22,443 nucleotides of DNA from Desulfocapsa sp. GTDB lineage: Bacteria; Desulfobacterota; Desulfobulbia; Desulfobulbales; Desulfocapsaceae. Under the pieces are notes generated by a model. That model was not told the DNA's origin, searched no databases, and saw nothing but the letters and a program-made list of their open reading frames with translations. Both the position numbers and the translations under genes were made by a program. Numbering within the stretch: the stretch's first letter is position 1; the number at the start of each line of letters is the position of its first letter. This document shows positions 17,688 through 22,443 of this stretch, one piece after another. The stretch lies in assembly GCA_030638765.1 (NCBI GenBank), contig DAOWDZ010000259.1, positions 1-22,443 on the forward strand, read 5' to 3'.

Positions 17688-18767
17688 ATGAATCCACAAA
17701 CTCAACCCACCCCAATTAACCCGCAATTCCTTATAGCAAAATATCTAGCACCAGTGCTTGAACACAAGTTGCTATTATTCTTTTCCACGCTCGTTGGGCT
17801 TGCACTATCCCTACCTGTAGTGCTCGTTATTAAACCTGAATATAGCAGCATTGCGACAACTCAGCTTGAAACTCCTCGAGCACAGATGATTTCAAAAGTT
17901 ACTGAAGAAATTGCAACAAGAACCGGTGACAAAAATTATATCACTGCAGCAGTTGAACGAATGGACAGTACTGCTTTTCAAACTGAAGTTTTCAAAATTC
18001 TCCCAAAAAAATTGCGGGAAGATTTAATGACTCCTCTTGGAGTCAAAGGACAGCTAATAAAAGAGGCCACTCCTTATATAGATAAATTTCTTAAAAGAGA
18101 ACCAACTGATAACAATGCCGAAGCAACCATTACACCTGCACGCCTCAATCAACTAAGAAACCGTGTAATCATACATGGAGTACCAAGGCAGGGATTAATT
18201 CAGATAACTGGCACAACCTATACGCAGGAAATGGCAACAATCCTGGTTCAAAGCTATATTGATATATGGGTTGCCTTAAATATGGAAACGAATAAAAGCC
18301 TGATTCGCCACGAGTTAAGCTTTACAGAGACCCAGAAAAATGAATACTACAAACAACTGCTGAATTCAGAAAAAGGACTTCGCATGTTTAAGCTTAAATA
18401 CGAAATCCCTCCTGCGTTATCCTCAGTAACAGACATGGAACTTCAATCTCAACTGGATGTTTTGCAAAACAAGGTATTAAATGCCAAAACCCGTTACGAA
18501 AGGATAGATAATATTTATCTGGATCTGGTCCGAAAGGAAAAATCTGTCGTAAATAATATAAAAGTTATTAACCCGCCTCAAACGCCATTAGAGCCATCAA
18601 AAGACAGACGTCTTCAAATCATCCTTCTTGGTATCCTGCTCGGCGCTTCAGCGACTATTATTCCCATTCTTACATTGGATTACTTCCGTGGCAACATACG
18701 TCACAAAAGTGACATATCCAGCGCAGTCGACATTCCAATAATTGGGAAATTACCAATTATTAAATAA
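17688..18767 (+). CDS. Wzz/GumC-type polysaccharide chain-length protein
   Basis: This 359-residue inner-membrane protein has the polysaccharide co-polymerase layout. A transmembrane helix at about 28-48 is followed by a large periplasmic part with coiled-coil character (about 210-290). The proline motif NPPQTPLEPSKDRR then leads into the second transmembrane helix at about 309-329, and the cytoplasmic tail ends in PIIGKLP. Such proteins set chain length and work with a BY-kinase domain, here encoded by the preceding gene. The ATG at 17688 is chosen because it falls after the upstream stop and gives a normal N-terminus; the frame also has an ATG at 17622 inside the upstream gene. There is no good Shine-Dalgarno. 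The gene is shorter than Wzc (about 720) because no kinase is fused. Confidence 0.88.
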   Translation: MNPQTQPTPINPQFLIAKYLAPVLEHKLLLFFSTLVGLALSLPVVLVIKPEYSSIATTQLETPRAQMISKVTEEIATRTGDKNYITAAVERMDSTAFQTEVFKILPKKLREDLMTPLGVKGQLIKEATPYIDKFLKREPTDNNAEATITPARLNQLRNRVIIHGVPRQGLIQITGTTYTQEMATILVQSYIDIWVALNMETNKSLIRHELSFTETQKNEYYKQLLNSEKGLRMFKLKYEIPPALSSVTDMELQSQLDVLQNKVLNAKTRYERIDNIYLDLVRKEKSVVNNIKVINPPQTPLEPSKDRRLQIILLGILLGASATIIPILTLDYFRGNIRHKSDISSAVDIPIIGKLPIIK

Positions 18768-18807
18768 AAAAAATCGGGATCTCTGTTTTTTTCTAAGGAG
18801 TACGTTT

Positions 18808-20331
18808 ATGACAAAATCATTACTCGCCATAACTCTTTTCTGTACTACTTTATTTTTCATAGCCGACCCTGCACTTGCACGACTTAATACTCTCACCGGT
18901 GGAATCTCTGTAAACTACGATCATGATGAGACCACATATGATACAGAAGATATCTCAATCGACGAGTCAACAGATACAGAGTTAGCAGAAAATATACCAG
19001 AAGAAACCTCCATAGACACCCGGGACAATTTATTACGGAAATTCAGTATCTCTCCATCTTTTATTTTTGAGACCAAAAGCAGCATTGATAACATTACTAT
19101 TCGCTATAATCCAAGTTTTGGCTATGACGATGAAGATAGCCAATCTGAAGTCGATCACAATTTTCAGTTTTCAGCGTATAGAGACTTTACCAGTAATCTG
19201 CGATTTAATTTCAGCAACAAATTTATTTACTCAGATGACCCTGAACTACTGCCGGAAAATGAATCATCTGACTACAATGAAGATCGCAAAAGATTCTGGA
19301 CCAATGACCTCGAGTTACATTCAAGCTACGACTATGCGAATAACAGTTCGATTGGAGGCGGATACAATTTCCGTGTATTAAGAAATGATGATACAGGCCT
19401 TGGTGGTTACGAAGATTATGATAAGCATACTGCCAGCTTAGATCTGCGACATCAATTTACCCATTCATGGAATATCATTTTCAAGACAAGTTACACTAAA
19501 GGGCTCTTTGACCCGCCAGACCAGGAAGTGGTCGATGTTGTCGAAAACACAATAAACGATATCTCCCCAGCGGTTATAGAGGATATTAATAGTGATGAAC
19601 TATCAAATGATTTGTCAGAATACCGCACCACATCCATTGTAAACTGGGCTTTTTCACCGAATAAAACCTTCTCAATTGCTCATAGTTATATCGGTAGTAA
19701 CTACGATGCCATTCTCCAAAATGACAGTACTCTTCACAATTTTACTTTGGGAACGAAATACCAGTATAACAAACGGATTGATTTTGAACTGGGGGGAGGC
19801 CCGTCATATGAGAAGACCGACACCTTCGATGCCAACTGGGATTACAATGCTCACTTTGACCTAGCCTACCAATTTGCTAAGAAATCGAATCTCTCAGCAG
19901 GTATTGAAAAAAATTACGACATCCAGAATTTTTCCTATGGTAATAGTGGCTTATATAAAGAACAAGGCCTTACGGACTATTGGAAATTTGAAATAAAACT
20001 CTCCCATACCATTATGCAAAACCTTAATTCTTCTCTCTGGGTGAATTACCGTGATGAACAACAGGAAAACCTGCTCTATGAATTAGTCAACAGTGAAGAT
20101 ACAGGAGAAGATCTGGAAGCTCTTGATAATGAAACATTTAGAGAAGAGACGCTCATTAACAAATCAATATATGAGACTGGTGCTTCACTCACCTATGATT
20201 TTCTTCAATGGTACACCACATCAGTCAGATACGTTTACAGGCAACAAGACTCTGATGAAAGCAATGACAGTTATGATGAACATCGTGTTTTGGTAACACT
20301 TTCTGTACAAAAAGAATTATTCCGCTGGTGA
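18808..20331 (+). CDS. Predicted outer-membrane beta-barrel of the polysaccharide locus
   Basis: This 507-residue secreted protein has a signal peptide (KSLLAITLF core) and likely cleavage after A24 in ALA. The mature part alternates aromatic and polar residues in many amphipathic strands (for example FNFSNKFIY, FTLGTKYQY, TSVRYVYR) with Asp/Glu/Asn-rich loops. It ends in an aromatic residue (ELFRW), as beta-barrel proteins recognised by BamA do. It resembles the outer-membrane barrel proteins of exosortase/PEP-CTERM-type exopolysaccharide loci (TIGR03016-like), a family-level guess. A role in passage of polysaccharide through the outer membrane is inference. AAGGAG at 18795-18800 with 7 nt spacing fixes the start at 18808, although the frame is open further upstream. 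It lies 40 nt after the Wzz gene. Confidence 0.82.
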   Translation: MTKSLLAITLFCTTLFFIADPALARLNTLTGGISVNYDHDETTYDTEDISIDESTDTELAENIPEETSIDTRDNLLRKFSISPSFIFETKSSIDNITIRYNPSFGYDDEDSQSEVDHNFQFSAYRDFTSNLRFNFSNKFIYSDDPELLPENESSDYNEDRKRFWTNDLELHSSYDYANNSSIGGGYNFRVLRNDDTGLGGYEDYDKHTASLDLRHQFTHSWNIIFKTSYTKGLFDPPDQEVVDVVENTINDISPAVIEDINSDELSNDLSEYRTTSIVNWAFSPNKTFSIAHSYIGSNYDAILQNDSTLHNFTLGTKYQYNKRIDFELGGGPSYEKTDTFDANWDYNAHFDLAYQFAKKSNLSAGIEKNYDIQNFSYGNSGLYKEQGLTDYWKFEIKLSHTIMQNLNSSLWVNYRDEQQENLLYELVNSEDTGEDLEALDNETFREETLINKSIYETGASLTYDFLQWYTTSVRYVYRQQDSDESNDSYDEHRVLVTLSVQKELFRW

Positions 20332-20355
20332 TAATACTACCTCACTGGGAGTGAT

Positions 20356-22443
20356 ATGGTGGCTGCATTTAATCTCAAAAGATTCAAATTAACTTCTCAC
20401 CTGATCTTTTTTCTATTCCTCACTGTTTCTACTTCTCACGCGACAGACATTCATTACACACTCAATCAAGATGGAATGCCACAACTTTCCCTGAACGGAA
20501 AAATACTCTTCACAACCAAGACACCATTCTGGGGTGATAATTGGAAATATGCTTCAATAAAAATTAAGCCAGACGAAAATGATTTCTTCCATTGGACTGG
20601 TGAATCTAAACGAAACCTCTTTTTCACCGTCGACACACAATGGGACACAAGTCAAAAGAATACGCTGGTTGGATATTTCAAGTTCGACATCTCTAAAAGT
20701 GTTGATCCTGCTGTGGGCGGAGGGTTTGAATTCAAACTTCCACTCAAGGATTTGAAAGATACAATCGGTGCGAATGATCCGGTTTTAATCAACAACAAAG
20801 GATGGGAATGGCAATTTGGTGACAAAAAATCCATCAAAATTACCTTTGAGCCTGAACTTCCTTCCATCTCTTTTGAGAGAGGAAATAAAAACAAGATTCG
20901 GTGTATGCTTTTCACAAAATCTGTTCCTGCTGGTACAAAATCATATACCATGACTGTCGAAATGTCAGAGGGCAGTATATCTAAACCGAGTATTCGTGAG
21001 CGGTATGGAAAAACCGACTATAGCAACTGGTTTGAAAATGCATTACACCCCACAAAATCGTTTATCGACCTTTCTTACCTCAACCATAAACCAGCAGGAA
21101 AATATGGATTCATCAAAACATCTGGAGAGCACTTTGTCCGTGGCGATGGTGAACGAATAAAATTCTGGGGATGTAATATACAGGCATACACCCTGTTTAT
21201 GAAAGATCGCGCTTTAATCAAAGCACATGCAAAACGAATTGCGGCACTTGGGTTCAACCTTGTAAGACTTCACCATATGGATTCACAAGGTTGGGTGAAA
21301 AACTGCCTCATCAAAATGGGAAGTACCAGCCAAGAACTCAACCAGGAAGCTCTTGACACATACTTCTACTGGATAAAATGCCTTAAGGATGAAGGTATCT
21401 ATTTGTGGATTGACCTTCATGTTGGACGAATGTTTCGTAAGGGCGATAATATTCCAGGTTTTGACGAAATCTTAAAAAAATCACGAAAAAAAGAAATCGG
21501 TGCTGAGGTAAAAGGATATTGTTATGTCAATGACGACATTACAGAGCTTATGCAACAGTTTAATAAAAAACTATTAACTACCATTAACCCTTACACTAAT
21601 TTATCTCTCAAAGACGATCCTGCAGTTATGAGTTTTATGATTAGTAATGAAAATGATCTGACCCATCATTTTGGAAATGCCCTTCTCGCAAATAAAAAAG
21701 TTCCTTATCATAACAAACTCTTTAAAAAAACAGCGGATAATTTTGTAGAACAGCTAAAGAAAGAAGCTACTTCAGACACAACTGAACATAGTTCCAATAT
21801 ATCAAAACTATTACATAAAGTTCGTAATAGATTATCGGGCAATAATGCCCAAAGTAAAAACACACCCCCTGCAATAAATTCATCAAACATTCGGAAAACA
21901 TGGCTTCCTGGTGTATCAAAAATATTCCTCAATGATCTAGAATACAAATGGAATATAAAAATGATTAAACATCTGCGAAATCTAGGAGTTAAACAACCCA
22001 TTGATACATCGCATATGTGGGGAGGGAATCCACTATTTAGCCTCCCGGCTCTTACTGCTGGAGATATGATTGATGTTCATAGCTACAGCACAGGAGAACT
22101 ATTAACAAAAAATCCTCGCGGCTCAGCTAATGCGGTGGATTATATCGCACGGTCCCAAGTCACAGGAATGCCACTAACCATAACTGAATGGAACACAGAA
22201 GCAAAAGCCAATGCAAAAGACCCCTTTGTTTTGCCCCTCCTCCTTGGCGCAACAGCAGCATTTCAAGGCTGGGACGCCCCAATGCTATATGGCTACTCTC
22301 AAGACAACTTGAGAGGAAAAAACCTTAACGAATGGTCTGCCCATAATATTCCAAATATCATTGGTATCATGCCCGCAATAGCTCTAATGTACCGCCAGGA
22401 ACATATCAATGAAGCACAACAAACTTTCCTTGCTAAACTCAAT
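20356..22443 (+). CDS. Secreted clan-A (GH5-like) glycoside hydrolase, partial
   Basis: An open frame of 696 codons runs off the right edge. GGGAG (20347-20351) precedes the ATG. A signal peptide covers about residues 1-29 (cleavage in SHA-TD). Residues 30-230 are a beta-rich, probably carbohydrate-binding or accessory part. From about 240 the protein has the (beta/alpha)8 pattern of clan GH-A: GERIKFWGCNIQ, then LGFNLVRLHHMD. The acid/base pair N431-E432 is in ISNEND, H575-x-Y577 is in DVHSYS, and the nucleophile E611 is in ITEWN. The substrate is unknown. Residues around 470-510 form a polar insertion between strands. It follows the barrel gene by 24 nt, so it is probably the fourth gene of the operon and trims or releases the exported polysaccharide. 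The C-terminus is not seen. Confidence 0.85.
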   Translation, partial: MVAAFNLKRFKLTSHLIFFLFLTVSTSHATDIHYTLNQDGMPQLSLNGKILFTTKTPFWGDNWKYASIKIKPDENDFFHWTGESKRNLFFTVDTQWDTSQKNTLVGYFKFDISKSVDPAVGGGFEFKLPLKDLKDTIGANDPVLINNKGWEWQFGDKKSIKITFEPELPSISFERGNKNKIRCMLFTKSVPAGTKSYTMTVEMSEGSISKPSIRERYGKTDYSNWFENALHPTKSFIDLSYLNHKPAGKYGFIKTSGEHFVRGDGERIKFWGCNIQAYTLFMKDRALIKAHAKRIAALGFNLVRLHHMDSQGWVKNCLIKMGSTSQELNQEALDTYFYWIKCLKDEGIYLWIDLHVGRMFRKGDNIPGFDEILKKSRKKEIGAEVKGYCYVNDDITELMQQFNKKLLTTINPYTNLSLKDDPAVMSFMISNENDLTHHFGNALLANKKVPYHNKLFKKTADNFVEQLKKEATSDTTEHSSNISKLLHKVRNRLSGNNAQSKNTPPAINSSNIRKTWLPGVSKIFLNDLEYKWNIKMIKHLRNLGVKQPIDTSHMWGGNPLFSLPALTAGDMIDVHSYSTGELLTKNPRGSANAVDYIARSQVTGMPLTITEWNTEAKANAKDPFVLPLLLGATAAFQGWDAPMLYGYSQDNLRGKNLNEWSAHNIPNIIGIMPAIALMYRQEHINEAQQTFLAKLN

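Overview
The window looks like chromosomal DNA of a Gram-negative, low-to-mid GC bacterium. I infer a sulfur-metabolising member of the Desulfobacterota (Desulfobulbales-like). The grounds are the outer-membrane proteins and lipoproteins, a rhodanese-repeat lipoprotein that apparently uses selenocysteine, and the fused radical SAM/DUF2344 protein. This placement is inference; there is no rRNA or tRNA gene to test it. I see no insertion sequence, phage gene, CRISPR array or tRNA.

Layout. Positions 1-926 (minus) hold the start of an exported AMIN-domain protein that runs off the left edge. Divergent from it are a fused radical SAM protein (1121-3676), a TrpB2-type tryptophan synthase beta chain (3815-5161) with its own likely promoter, and an S13-family D-Ala-D-Ala carboxypeptidase (5189-6421). 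A 358-base gap with two dyads leads to a single-gene unit at 6780-8102, closed by a strong terminator. Then come a FapA/DUF342 protein (8396-10141) and the sbcD-sbcC nuclease pair (10246-15141). A small membrane protein (15150-15515, minus) converges on sbcC.

The right third is an extracellular-polysaccharide-type locus. It has an orphan ParA-like ATPase (15707-16525), then a tight run downstream of a promoter-like site: a BY-kinase-like ATPase with a degenerate P-loop, a Wzz/GumC-type chain-length protein, a predicted outer-membrane beta-barrel, and a secreted clan-A glycoside hydrolase cut by the right edge. Together these suggest assembly, inner-membrane length control, outer-membrane passage and trimming of an exopolysaccharide. 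No glycosyltransferase, flippase or polymerase is visible here.

The most notable result is that 6780-8102 is probably one gene read through an in-frame TGA at 7356-7358. The TGA falls inside the catalytic loop of the first of three rhodanese domains (Cys-Gly-Gly-Pro-Thr-TGA). A GC-rich hairpin with a GUU loop starts 16 nt after the TGA, which fits a bacterial SECIS element. The product would be a selenocysteine-containing triple-rhodanese outer-membrane lipoprotein.
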